Origin: Porphyrobacter sp. ULC335
GTDB taxonomy: Bacteria > Pseudomonadota > Alphaproteobacteria > Sphingomonadales > Sphingomonadaceae
DNA length: 64,000 nt
Direction of reading: 5' to 3'
NCBI RefSeq assembly: GCF_025917005.1
Contig: NZ_CP078091.1
Span: forward strand, 3,348,001-3,412,000
The translations under genes were made by a program, and so were the position numbers. Shown here one piece after another: positions 1-8,213 of the stretch (positions within the stretch are counted from its first letter, which is position 1; each line of letters starts with the position of its first letter). The notes under the pieces were generated by a model. The model had not been told where the DNA came from, ran no database searches, and was given only the letters and a program-made list of their open reading frames with translations.

Positions 1-5
1 TTCCT

Positions 6-21
6 CCCGCATCCCTGCGGG
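6..21. other. small hairpin at window edge
   Basis: A 6-bp inverted repeat CCCGCA / TGCGGG with a 4-base loop. No T-run follows on either strand. It may be part of a terminator or leader cut by the window edge. The rest of positions 1-176 shows no gene I can support. Confidence 0.25.
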
Positions 22-176
22 CCATAAACCAGATTTTCGGGCATGGAAAGCGGGACTTCACGCAAGTTTCGCCCCTCTCCCCAGGTGCCGTGAAGTATGA
101 ACGCGCAAGCCTGCGATGGGTTTCCACTCGCCGCGCAAAGATTGCCATGCCGCGAAGGGGCGCTATGGTCGCGGGC

Positions 177-992
177 ATGACAAATCTGCCCAAGCACACC
201 AAGCTCGTCCTCGCCCTGCTGGCGTTTCTCCCGGTCTATTTCGGCATTGCCGCGCTCGGCACGAAATTCGGCATCTGGGACTGGAAGGTGGGGCTGATGG
301 CGCTGACCTTCACTGGCGGGATGGTTGTGCTGGGGATCACCGCGCTGGCCGCGCTGGTGTCGCTGATTCTCGCCGCGCGCGCCAAGCCGCGCAGCAATGC
401 GCTGGTGGCGGTGGGGATCATCGGCCTGCTGCTACCGGCAGCGGCGCTGGCGGTGTTCATGGCCGCGGGCGGCAAGGCGGGCGAGAATCCGATCCACGAT
501 ATTGCCACCGACACCGGCAATCCTCCTGCCTTCACGGCCGATACGCTGGCAGCGCGCGAGGCCGCGGGCGCGAATCCGCTGGCCGATTACCAAACTCCGC
601 TTGGGCAGATCGCGCTTTACCAGAAGGCCGGCGTTTCGCCCGAGCTGGCGGTGAAGAGCCACGCGCAGATCATCACCGCCCGTTCCGATCGCCCTGCCCC
701 GCTGCCGCTGGGCGGCGCAAGCAAGGCTGAAGGCGTTGCTGCGGTGGCCGCAGCGATGGGGGCAATGGGCCTCACCGACATTCGTTCGGACGACGTTACC
801 GGCACAGTCGAGGGCACGGCCGAGACCTTCTGGTTCGGCTTCAAGGACGATGTCGTCGCCCGCGTCGGCGATGCGCAGATCGACTTCCGTTCGGCGAGCC
901 GTGTGGGCGTCAGCGATCTTGGCGCCAACACCGCCCGCATCATCGACCTGCGCGCCCGCACCGAAACGCTGCTGGGCGCGGCAGCTCGCTAA
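177..992 (+). CDS. DUF1499 family membrane protein
   Basis: This 271-aa protein has three hydrophobic segments in its first ~110 residues, then a soluble C-terminal half that matches the DUF1499 pattern. Visible parts are a 'WFGFKDDVVARV' strand and 'RSASRVGVSDLGANTARI' near the end. The family's biochemical role is not known. It is common in alphaproteobacteria as a membrane-anchored protein. Upstream in-frame starts exist at 90 and 165. I chose ATG 177 because residues before it are basic and non-conserved, and the first membrane segment follows directly. It converges on the CDP-alcohol phosphatidyltransferase gene, with only 3 bases between the stops. Family assignment is good; the start is uncertain. 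Confidence 0.75.
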   Translation: MTNLPKHTKLVLALLAFLPVYFGIAALGTKFGIWDWKVGLMALTFTGGMVVLGITALAALVSLILAARAKPRSNALVAVGIIGLLLPAAALAVFMAAGGKAGENPIHDIATDTGNPPAFTADTLAAREAAGANPLADYQTPLGQIALYQKAGVSPELAVKSHAQIITARSDRPAPLPLGGASKAEGVAAVAAAMGAMGLTDIRSDDVTGTVEGTAETFWFGFKDDVVARVGDAQIDFRSASRVGVSDLGANTARIIDLRARTETLLGAAAR

Positions 993-995
993 TCG

Positions 996-1601
996 CTAAT
1001 CGCGGAACGCCGACGCCGCCATTGCGCTGCGCTGGAATACGGTCAGCACGCAAAGCGCGGCAAAGCTGTAAGCAAGCACCCCGAACCACGCGGGCGCAAG
1101 GCACATGGCGATGAACACCGCGATGGTCTCTGCCCCTTCGGCAAGGCCGGTGGAATAGAAGAAGCTTTTCCTGCCATGCGCCTCTGTCTCGTCCCCGCGT
1201 TTGGCGGCGATCACGGCGAAGGCGAGGAAGCTCACGCCGGTCAGCACGAAGCTGGCAACCAGCACCAGCGCGGGCAAGGTGTTGGCAGCGCTCAGGATGC
1301 CGAAGCCGAGCGGCACGCTGACGTAGAAGGCGAAATCGGCGACGATATCGAAATAGCCGCCGAGGTCACTCGGGCCTCTTGCGCGCGCGACCGCCCCGTC
1401 AAGGCCGTCCGCCAGCCGGTTGGCGATAATGAGCGCGAGGCCCCAGCCCACGTGGCCCAGCGCAATCGCGGCCGCTCCGCCAAGGCCCAATGCGAGGCCG
1501 GTGAAGGTCAATCCGTTGGCGGTGACGCCGAGGCCAGCCAGCACGGCGCCCGCGCGGTTGAGCGGCGGATCGATCAGCGGGCGAAGCTTGGCATCAAGCA
1601 T
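996..1601 (-). CDS. CDP-alcohol phosphatidyltransferase family protein
   Basis: This 201-aa integral membrane enzyme is predicted to join a CDP-linked diacylglycerol or similar donor to an alcohol, as in phospholipid synthesis. The family signature DG-x2-AR-x8-G-x3-D-x3-D is visible as 'ADGLDGAVARARGPSDLGGY' followed by FDIVADF, which holds the metal-binding Asp residues. Several hydrophobic helices surround it. The start overlaps the 3' end of the nucleoside transporter by 8 bases, so the two are probably co-transcribed. The alcohol substrate cannot be read from sequence; it is not clearly PgsA or PssA, and homologues are often annotated only to family level. Confidence 0.8.
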   Translation of the reverse strand: MLDAKLRPLIDPPLNRAGAVLAGLGVTANGLTFTGLALGLGGAAAIALGHVGWGLALIIANRLADGLDGAVARARGPSDLGGYFDIVADFAFYVSVPLGFGILSAANTLPALVLVASFVLTGVSFLAFAVIAAKRGDETEAHGRKSFFYSTGLAEGAETIAVFIAMCLAPAWFGVLAYSFAALCVLTVFQRSAMAASAFRD

Positions 1602-2868
1602 AGGTGACCAGCCCGATCCACGCCCCCGTCATCGCGCTGGCAAGGTTGCCGCTGATCCAGCTTTTCATTCCCAGCGCCGCAGCCTCGGCGCGGCGTTCGG
1701 GGCATAGGGTACCGATGGTCGACACGAGCAGCCCGACGCTGGCAAGGTTCGCCACCCCGCATAGCGCATAGGTGACGATCAGCGTCGCGCGCGGCCCAAG
1801 TGTTCCGGCGGGCAGCGCCGCCAGTTCGAGATAGGCGACATATTCGTTGAGCACCGCCTTGGTGCCCATCAGCCCGCCCGCCGCCTGCGCCTCTGCCCAG
1901 GGCACCCCGAGCAGCCACATGAACGGCGCGAGGGCCCAGCCGAGCAGGCGCTTGAGGCTCAGCGGATCGCCATCGACAAAGGGCAGCAGCGCCAGCGCCA
2001 TGTCGACCAGCGCGACCAGAGCGAAGACGGTGATGATCACTGCAATAACCGCGAGGAACAGCTGCATCCCGTCCATCGTGCCTTTGACGATAGCATCGAT
2101 GCTGCTTTCGTAGCGGAGGCCCGGATCCTCTTTCTCGACCTCGGTCGCGGTATCATCGGCGGCAGCGGGCACCATCAGGCGCGCAATCAGCAGCGCGGCG
2201 GGGAGCGAGATCAGCGAGGCGGAGATCATGTGCCCCACGGCATCCGGCACGACGGCGCGCAAGGTGGTCGCGTAGAGGATCAGGATCGCGCCCGAGATGG
2301 TCGCCATCGTCAGCGTCATGATCTGGAACAGCTCGCTGCGGCTCACCTTGGCGAAATAGGCGCGGGTCACCAGCGGCGCTTCGACCACGCCGAGGAACAC
2401 GCTCGCCCCGCCCGACAGGCCAACAACCCCGGAGACGCCGAGCGAACGGCGCAGCAGGAAGCTCAACCCGTTCACCATCCAGCGCAGCACGCCCCAATGC
2501 CACAGCAAGGCGGCCAATGCGGAGAAGACGATCACCAGCGGCAGGATCTGGAAGGCGATCACCAGCGGCGGCTGCGCGCCTTCCTTCAGGGCAAAGGGCA
2601 GCTCTGCCCCGCCGAGATAGCCGAACATGTAGGACGAGCCCTTGAGCGTCGCCGCCTCGACCGCGCTGACCGCATTATTGACCAGGCCGACCGCCTCCCA
2701 GACGACCGGCACGCGCACGATCAGCACGGCGAGCAGGCCCTGCATGGCCAGCGCACCGGCGATCCAGCGCCAGCCGGGATGGCCGCGGCGGTTTTCGCTG
2801 AGGCTCCACGCGAGGCCCAGCAGCACCGCGATGCCGATCAGCCCGCGCAGTTGATCGAACAATTCCAC
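1594..2868 (-). CDS. NupC-type concentrative nucleoside transporter
   Basis: This protein of about 424 aa imports nucleosides by ion symport across the inner membrane (CNT family). Typical features are an N-terminal helix bundle, a gate region around 'SGGASVFLGVVEAPL', and the C-terminal core with 'GTKAVLNEYVAYLEL' and 'YALCGVANLASVGLL', which correspond to substrate-binding segments of the family. I chose GTG at 2868, five bases after the upstream gene's stop, because the longer reading would add 30 hydrophilic residues overlapping that gene. It lies downstream of the VTT/FAD fusion and just upstream of the phosphatidyltransferase, so this is likely one minus-strand operon. Confidence 0.88.
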   Translation of the reverse strand: MELFDQLRGLIGIAVLLGLAWSLSENRRGHPGWRWIAGALAMQGLLAVLIVRVPVVWEAVGLVNNAVSAVEAATLKGSSYMFGYLGGAELPFALKEGAQPPLVIAFQILPLVIVFSALAALLWHWGVLRWMVNGLSFLLRRSLGVSGVVGLSGGASVFLGVVEAPLVTRAYFAKVSRSELFQIMTLTMATISGAILILYATTLRAVVPDAVGHMISASLISLPAALLIARLMVPAAADDTATEVEKEDPGLRYESSIDAIVKGTMDGMQLFLAVIAVIITVFALVALVDMALALLPFVDGDPLSLKRLLGWALAPFMWLLGVPWAEAQAAGGLMGTKAVLNEYVAYLELAALPAGTLGPRATLIVTYALCGVANLASVGLLVSTIGTLCPERRAEAAALGMKSWISGNLASAMTGAWIGLVTYA

Positions 2869-2872
2869 CTCG

Positions 2873-5014
2873 TCAGCCCCGCCGCCATGCGTGGTAACGC
2901 TCGACCCACTTGAGCAGGGCTTCCGGCTTGTGTGCCTTCTTCCAATTGCCGGCCGCAAACTTGTTGGCTTCCACCATCGTCGGATAGGCGTGGATCGTCC
3001 CGAGGATCTTGTTGAGCCCGATCCCGTGCTTCATCGCCAGCACATATTCGGCCAGCAATTCGCCCGCATGCGCGCCGACGATGGTCGCGCCCAGAACCTT
3101 GTCCTTGCCGCCCGCCGGGGTGAGCACCTTGACGAAGCCCTTGGTCTCGCTCTCGGCAATCGCGCGGTCGAGATCGTCGAGGTCATAGCGAGTCACCTCC
3201 ACCGCGATGCCCTGCTCCGCCGCCTCGCGCTCGTTGAGGCCGACGCGCGCGACTTCGGGATCGAGGAAGGTGACGGCGGGGATCACGTGGTAATCGGCCT
3301 TGAACTTGCGGAAGGTGCCGAACAGCGCGTTGACGCTCGCATACCACGCCTGATGGCTGGCGGTGTGGGTGAACTGGTATGGCCCCGCGACGTCGCCTGC
3401 GGCAAAGATATTGGGGAACTTCGTGGCGAGGAATTCGTCGGTGACGACCGTCTTGGCGGTGTCGACGCCGATATCCTCCAGCCCGAAGCCGGTCAGCCGC
3501 GCCTTGCGCCCGATGGCGACGATCAGCGCGTCGAAGGGCACCTGCACCTCGGTTCCGCCATGTTCGGCGATCAGCGTGCCGCCTTCGATCCGCACCGCCT
3601 TGTGCCCGGTCAGCACGCGCACGCCGTCTGCCTCCAGCACCTCGCGGGCGAGTGCCGAAACGTCGGCATCCTCGCGCCCGAGCAGTGAGTCCGCCATCTC
3701 GACTTGAGTCACTTTCGAGCCGAGCCGTGCAAGTGCCTGACTCAACTCGCACCCGATCGGCCCGCCGCCCAGCACCGCCACCCGCGCCGGGGCTGTGTCC
3801 ATTGCGGCAAAGGCGTTCCACATCGTCTCGCTGGTGAGGTAGCCGGAGTCTTCGATCCCCTGGATCGGCGGCACCACCGGTTCCGCCCCGCTGGCAATGA
3901 TGATGCTGCGCGTAGTCAGCCGCTGCGTGCCACCGTCGTTCCGCGCGATCTCGACCGTCCAGGGGTCGATGATCTTCGCATAGCCCTTGACCACATCGAC
4001 GCCGAGGCCGGTGTAGCGTTCCACGCTGTCATGCGGCTCGATCGTCTTGATCGCGCCCATGACGCGGGCGATCACCGCCTTGAACGGCACCTCGGGTTCA
4101 CAAGGCGTCAGGCCAAAGCGGTCGGCATGGCGCATCATCGCGGCGACCTTGGCGCTCTTGATGATCGCTTTCGAGGGCACGCAGCCCGTGTTGAGGCAAT
4201 CGCCGCCCATTTCGTGCGCCTCGACCAGTGTCACCTTGGCCTTCACCGTTGCCCCGATCAGCGCCGAGACGAGACCCGCCGAGCCCGCGCCGATCACCAC
4301 CAGATTGCGGTCGAATTTTTTGGGACGAACAAACCCCGCGTAAACTTTCCGGCGCTGAAGCGCGCCGATGATGCCCTTGGCCAGCCATGGCACGATGCCC
4401 AGCAGCACAAAGCTCCCCAGCACCCCCGGCGTGGCAATCCCGGACAGGCTGTCGATCTGCGCGAGCTGCGTGCCCGCGTTCACATAGACGATCGTGCCCA
4501 GCAGCATGCCGATCTGGCTCACCCAGGCATAGGTCAGCGTGCGGATGCGGGTCAGGCCCATCACCAGATTGACCACGAAAAAGGGAAAGGCCGGGATCAT
4601 CCGCAAGGTGAACAGGTAGAATGCCCCGTCCCGCTCAACCCCGGCATTGATCGCCTTCAGCCGCTCGCCAAAGCGCGCCTCAATCGAATCCCGCAGCACG
4701 TAGCGCGAGGAGAGGAAGGCCAGCGTCGCGCCCAATGTCGAGGCGAAGGATACGATAATGGTGCCGCCCACCAAACCGAACAAGGCGCCTGCCGCCAGCG
4801 TCATGATCGCCGCACCCGGCAGCGAAGCGCCGGTCACCACCACATAGGCGACAAAAAACCCGGCGATTACAGCAATCGCATTGCGCTGCTGGAAAGCAGC
4901 CAGATCGGCGGATAGCGCCTTGATGCCTTCAAGCGTCAGATATTGTCCGAGGTCGAAAGCAAAATAGGCACCGACGAGCGCGGCCAGCACGGCGAGAATG
5001 GCAAGCTTTTTCAC
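2873..5014 (-). CDS. fused VTT (TVP38/DedA) membrane domain and FAD disulfide oxidoreductase
   Basis: This 713-aa protein has two parts. Residues ~1-215 form a VTT/SNARE-associated membrane domain with 'GASLPGAAIMTLAAGALFG' and 'LRMIPAFPFFVVNLVMGL'. From ~235 onward it is a class-I pyridine nucleotide-disulfide oxidoreductase. It shows the FAD loop 'VVIGAGSAGL', the redox pair 'GGDCLNTGCVPSK' near residue 273, an NAD(P) loop 'VAVLGGGPIGCE', the second FAD motif 'IFAAGDVAG', and the dimer-interface base 'HAYPTMVEANK' near residue 675. It lacks the C-terminal Cys pair and NmerA domain of mercuric reductase, so mercury reduction is unlikely. The start is GTG 5014, preceded by an AAAGGG-type ribosome site. 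The electron acceptor is unknown. Confidence 0.85.
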   Translation of the reverse strand: MKKLAILAVLAALVGAYFAFDLGQYLTLEGIKALSADLAAFQQRNAIAVIAGFFVAYVVVTGASLPGAAIMTLAAGALFGLVGGTIIVSFASTLGATLAFLSSRYVLRDSIEARFGERLKAINAGVERDGAFYLFTLRMIPAFPFFVVNLVMGLTRIRTLTYAWVSQIGMLLGTIVYVNAGTQLAQIDSLSGIATPGVLGSFVLLGIVPWLAKGIIGALQRRKVYAGFVRPKKFDRNLVVIGAGSAGLVSALIGATVKAKVTLVEAHEMGGDCLNTGCVPSKAIIKSAKVAAMMRHADRFGLTPCEPEVPFKAVIARVMGAIKTIEPHDSVERYTGLGVDVVKGYAKIIDPWTVEIARNDGGTQRLTTRSIIIASGAEPVVPPIQGIEDSGYLTSETMWNAFAAMDTAPARVAVLGGGPIGCELSQALARLGSKVTQVEMADSLLGREDADVSALAREVLEADGVRVLTGHKAVRIEGGTLIAEHGGTEVQVPFDALIVAIGRKARLTGFGLEDIGVDTAKTVVTDEFLATKFPNIFAAGDVAGPYQFTHTASHQAWYASVNALFGTFRKFKADYHVIPAVTFLDPEVARVGLNEREAAEQGIAVEVTRYDLDDLDRAIAESETKGFVKVLTPAGGKDKVLGATIVGAHAGELLAEYVLAMKHGIGLNKILGTIHAYPTMVEANKFAAGNWKKAHKPEALLKWVERYHAWRRG

Positions 5015-5063
5015 GGAAAAGAATGACCCTTTTGGGCGGCATTCGTGGTCCGATGCCGGATGG

Positions 5064-6200
5064 TTACAACGCGCGAGCGAGGGCAGCGTATTTGGCGATC
5101 CAGCCTTTGTCGATCCGGTGCTTGAGGGCAAGCACCCATCGCCCCTCGGCAAAGAGCGGTCCGTAGCTGGCAATCGCGGAGCCGTCGCCCGTGTTCATCA
5201 GATAAAGGCTGTGCCGGCGCGGACGGTAGGTCGCGCGCGGCGGCTCTCCCGCCAGCAGGCTGCGCAGGTTGGCGGCAAGCACCGGCCCGGCAAACACCGC
5301 ATGAACGCCGGAATGGGCGAGCGGGCGGTCGGTGCGCGCGGCAACGTCGCCTGCCGCAAAGATGTGCGGGTGCGATGTGGAGCGTTGGTGCGCGTCCACC
5401 GCGATGAACCCGGACGCATCGGTGGCGATGCCGCTCACCTGCACCCAGCCGGGCGCGGCGCTGCCGGTGGCGGCGATGATGCAATCCGCAGGTTCGAGCG
5501 ATTGTCCGCCTGCCGTGATAGCGCCGCCCTCGAACCGGGCGCTCGCTGCGATCACCGCGATCCCTTGCCGCGCCAGCGCCCGTGTCACCTTGCGCCGTAC
5601 GGAGTCAGCGAAGCCGGGCAGCACGCCTTCATCGCCGGTAACCAGCAGCACCTCGGGCGGCGGGCTGGCACCGGCGCGGTTGCGCAGGCCGAAGGCCAGC
5701 TCCACGCCCCCCGCGCCGCCGCCGGCCACCACCACCCGACCAAGCGTCGGAAGCGCGGCAGTGTGGTCAACAAACGCGCCAATCGGGCGAATATCGATCA
5801 GGCGCGGGTCATCCCCCAGCAGCGCCGCGCCCCGCGCCGCGCCGCCGGTATCGAAAGAGGCGATGTCGAATGCGATTGCGCGGCCACTCGCCGTCCGCAC
5901 CTCGCGGGCTTCGGGGTCCAGCGCCGTGCAGCGATCCAGCACAAGCTCCACTCCGGCCCGCACGGTGAGCGCAGCGAGATCGACCAGCCCGTCATCCCTG
6001 CCATGCTGCCCCGCCAGCCAGCCCGGAACCATGCCGGAATAGCGCAGATGCCGCTCCGGCGTCAGCAGCACGGCCCGGGCGCCCGCCGGAATGCCGCCCG
6101 CGATCCAGTCCGCCAGCACCGCGACATGGGCATGTCCGCCCCCCACCAGCACCACCGCCGCTGGAGGCTTGTCCCCATTTATCGCAGTCTGTCCGCTCAT
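5064..6200 (-). CDS. FAD/NAD(P) oxidoreductase, SelD N-terminal-like (TIGR03169 type)
   Basis: This 378-aa flavoprotein has an N-terminal FAD-binding loop 'VVLVGGGHAHVAVL', the family-typical 'HLRYSGMVPGWLAGQ', a second dinucleotide loop 'VVVAGGGAGGVELAFG' and the flavin motif 'HIFAAGDVA'. These match the pyridine nucleotide-disulfide oxidoreductase domain often fused to, or next to, selenophosphate synthetase (SelD). No selD follows here, so this is an orphan copy. There is no redox-active CxxxxC pair, so it more likely moves electrons to a quinone or small acceptor, like type II NADH dehydrogenases. It precedes the VTT/FAD fusion by 49 bases on the same strand, suggesting a shared redox role (inference). 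Confidence 0.78.
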   Translation of the reverse strand: MSGQTAINGDKPPAAVVLVGGGHAHVAVLADWIAGGIPAGARAVLLTPERHLRYSGMVPGWLAGQHGRDDGLVDLAALTVRAGVELVLDRCTALDPEAREVRTASGRAIAFDIASFDTGGAARGAALLGDDPRLIDIRPIGAFVDHTAALPTLGRVVVAGGGAGGVELAFGLRNRAGASPPPEVLLVTGDEGVLPGFADSVRRKVTRALARQGIAVIAASARFEGGAITAGGQSLEPADCIIAATGSAAPGWVQVSGIATDASGFIAVDAHQRSTSHPHIFAAGDVAARTDRPLAHSGVHAVFAGPVLAANLRSLLAGEPPRATYRPRRHSLYLMNTGDGSAIASYGPLFAEGRWVLALKHRIDKGWIAKYAALARAL

Positions 6201-6302
6201 TACTCTCGCCTCATCGCCCGCGGTTCAGCTACGGGCAAGCTTTCAGCGCTATCGAGCGCTTGATATTTTATTACCTCTCTAAGCGTCACACAGACGCATA
6301 TA

Positions 6303-6316
6303 TTCAAGAACTTGAA
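6303..6316. promoter_or_regulatory. palindrome TTCAA-N4-TTGAA upstream of ABC operon
   Basis: A perfect inverted repeat, TTCAAG-AA-CTTGAA, lies in an AT-rich part of the 265-base divergent intergenic region, about 150 bases upstream of the ABC membrane protein. It directly follows a TATATT element at 6299-6304 that could be a -10 box. A second TTCAA-N4-TTGAA site occurs at 35437-35450. It could bind a dimeric regulator, but no binding protein is identified. Confidence 0.35.
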
Positions 6317-6335
6317 CATAATGCAAATACCGGAA

Positions 6336-6368
6336 CCGCAAGCCCGATCGATGATTGATCGCTTGCGG
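6336..6368. promoter_or_regulatory. inverted repeat in ABC-operon leader
   Basis: The 8-bp arms CCGCAAGC (6336-6343) and GCTTGCGG (6361-6368) enclose two GATC tetramers (6346-6349 and 6357-6360) that can extend the stem across a 2-base bulge. It lies about 100 bases upstream of the ABC gene. No U-run follows on either strand, so it looks like an operator or leader structure rather than a terminator. The rest of 6201-6465 shows no gene. Confidence 0.4.
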
Positions 6369-6465
6369 CGCGGAAATGTTGCAATAGATGCACACAGGTT
6401 CCGGCGCGCGCCATCTGGCCCGGCATCGGAGCGCATGAACACGGGTTTCGGACGGAAAGGCTGCC

Positions 6466-8211
6466 ATGGCAGGTGAAGGCCAAAGTTACGGGTCACAGAT
6501 TTCGCTGGTAAAATTCTTCAGGATTTTCTTTGACATCCTGAAGCCCGAAGCGAATTTCTACTGGCTCGCTGCCGTCTATGGCATCGGCATCAGCCTGCTT
6601 TCGCTGGCGACGCCGATTTCGGTGCAGATGCTGATCAACACCATCGCCAACACCGCGCTGACCGCGCCGTTGGTCATGCTGTCGCTCACCCTGTTCGGCC
6701 TGCTGGTCATTTCCAGCATGCTCTACGCCTTGCGCGTCCACCTGCTTGAGCTGTTCGCGCGGCGTTTTTACGCACGCATGGTGGCGGAGATGTCGCTGAT
6801 CTCGGTCTATGCCCAGAACCCGTTCTTCGGCGACCAGAAAAAAAGCCCGCTGTTCAACCGCTATTTCGACGTGGTCTATGTGCAGACCGCGATCCCGATC
6901 CTGTTCATCGGCGGCTTCACCACCCTGTTGCAGATTGCGGTCGGGTTTGTGCTGGTCTCGCTCTACCACCCCTATTTCCTCGGCTTCACGCTGGTCATGA
7001 TCGCGCTGATCTGGGTGGTGTGGCTCAGCTGGGGCAGCCGCGCGCTGCGCACCGGGGTCGATCTCAGCCATGCCAAGCACGCGACCGCCGCCTGGCTTCA
7101 GACCATCGGCGGCTCCAACGGCTTCTTCAAGTCGCAGCGCCGGATCGACTACGCGCTCGACAAGACCGACGATCACACCCGCATCTACATCAACGAGCGC
7201 AAGCGGCATTTCCGCCATCTGTTCTCGCAGACCATCGCCTTCCTGCTGATGTATGCCGCGGCCAGCGCCGCGCTGCTCGGCCTTGGCGGATGGCTGGTGA
7301 TCCAGAACCAGCTCACCCTCGGCCAGCTGGTCGCGGCCGAACTGGTGCTGTCGGCGGCGTTCTTCGGCGTGGCGCAGCTCGGCAGCTATCTCGGCTATTT
7401 CTACGACCTGTTCGCCGCGGTTGAGGAAATCTCGCAGTTCTACGATGTCGAGCAGGAACAGCCCAAGGGGGCCGATCCGCTCGACGGGCCGGATCACACC
7501 ATCGTGATGAAAGGCGTGCGCGGCCGCGCGCGGGACGAGGACGCGCAGTTCGATCTGGAAATCCCCAGCGGCGCGATCATCATGGCCGCAGCCAGCCAGC
7601 ACGGGGTGCAGCGGTTGTTCACCAACCTGCTCAAGATGCACGTCCTGCCGCAGGGCGGGATCGCAACGCTGGGCGGGATCGACATGAAGGCGATCGAAGC
7701 ACACCACCTGCGCAAGAACGTGCAGGTGCTCGACCGGCCGAGCATCGTCGAGATGACGATCCGCGAATATCTCGCCCTGTCCTGCCCGGAAGCCGCACCG
7801 CAGCGGATGATCTCCGCGCTGGAAACGGTGGGGCTGGCGGACACCATCGCCAAGCTGGAAAAGGGCCTCGACACCCCGCTTGCATCGACCGGCTATCCGC
7901 TCTCGGCGGTGGAGCTTCAGCAGTTGAAGCTCGCCAACGCGCTGCTCGAACAGCCGCGCATTCTGGTGCTCAGCCGCCTGTTCGACCTGCTCGATCCCGA
8001 ACCCATCGAACGCGCAGTGACCGAACTGCGCGCACAGGCCTATTCGACCGTGATCTATTTCTCGAACCGCCGCATCGATCTCGGCTTCGACCGTTTCCTG
8101 TACCTTGAAGCAAACCGGCAGCGCAGCTTTGCCAGCTTCGAGGATTTCCACGAGGCGATCCGCCACCCTGCCCCGCCGCCGGGCGCACCATTCAGCAAGG
8201 GAGGGGCTTGA
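6466..8211 (+). CDS. ABC-type membrane protein with degenerate ATPase domain
   Basis: This 581-aa protein has a six-helix ABC exporter membrane domain (residues ~20-310) followed by a nucleotide-binding-domain fold from ~340. All catalytic motifs are lost. The Walker A site reads 'MAAASQHGVQRLF' (near residue 372) with no GxxGxGK. The Q-loop reads 'VQVLDRP', the signature is 'LSAVELQQ' instead of LSGGQ, Walker B is 'ILVLSRLFD' without the Asp-Glu pair, and the H-loop His is Asn in 'YFSNRR'. The domain is full length and in frame, so this is not a simple pseudogene. HlyD and TolC genes follow within 3 bases each, giving a type-I-secretion layout. ATP hydrolysis by this chain is not expected. 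Confidence 0.85.
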   Translation: MAGEGQSYGSQISLVKFFRIFFDILKPEANFYWLAAVYGIGISLLSLATPISVQMLINTIANTALTAPLVMLSLTLFGLLVISSMLYALRVHLLELFARRFYARMVAEMSLISVYAQNPFFGDQKKSPLFNRYFDVVYVQTAIPILFIGGFTTLLQIAVGFVLVSLYHPYFLGFTLVMIALIWVVWLSWGSRALRTGVDLSHAKHATAAWLQTIGGSNGFFKSQRRIDYALDKTDDHTRIYINERKRHFRHLFSQTIAFLLMYAAASAALLGLGGWLVIQNQLTLGQLVAAELVLSAAFFGVAQLGSYLGYFYDLFAAVEEISQFYDVEQEQPKGADPLDGPDHTIVMKGVRGRARDEDAQFDLEIPSGAIIMAAASQHGVQRLFTNLLKMHVLPQGGIATLGGIDMKAIEAHHLRKNVQVLDRPSIVEMTIREYLALSCPEAAPQRMISALETVGLADTIAKLEKGLDTPLASTGYPLSAVELQQLKLANALLEQPRILVLSRLFDLLDPEPIERAVTELRAQAYSTVIYFSNRRIDLGFDRFLYLEANRQRSFASFEDFHEAIRHPAPPPGAPFSKGGA

Positions 8212-8213
8212 CC

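Noticed and set aside
2873..5014. mercuric reductase annotation
   Set aside because: The C-terminal vicinal Cys pair and NmerA domain are missing, and no mer genes are nearby.
6493..8166. 557-codon minus-strand frame opposite the ABC gene
   Set aside because: Composition is typical of an antisense shadow and no domain is visible, while the plus strand has a clear exporter fold.
6466..8211. simple pseudogene call for the ABC protein
   Set aside because: The frame is intact at full length, with tight spacing to HlyD, and the motif losses are spread over the whole ATPase domain without frameshift or stop.
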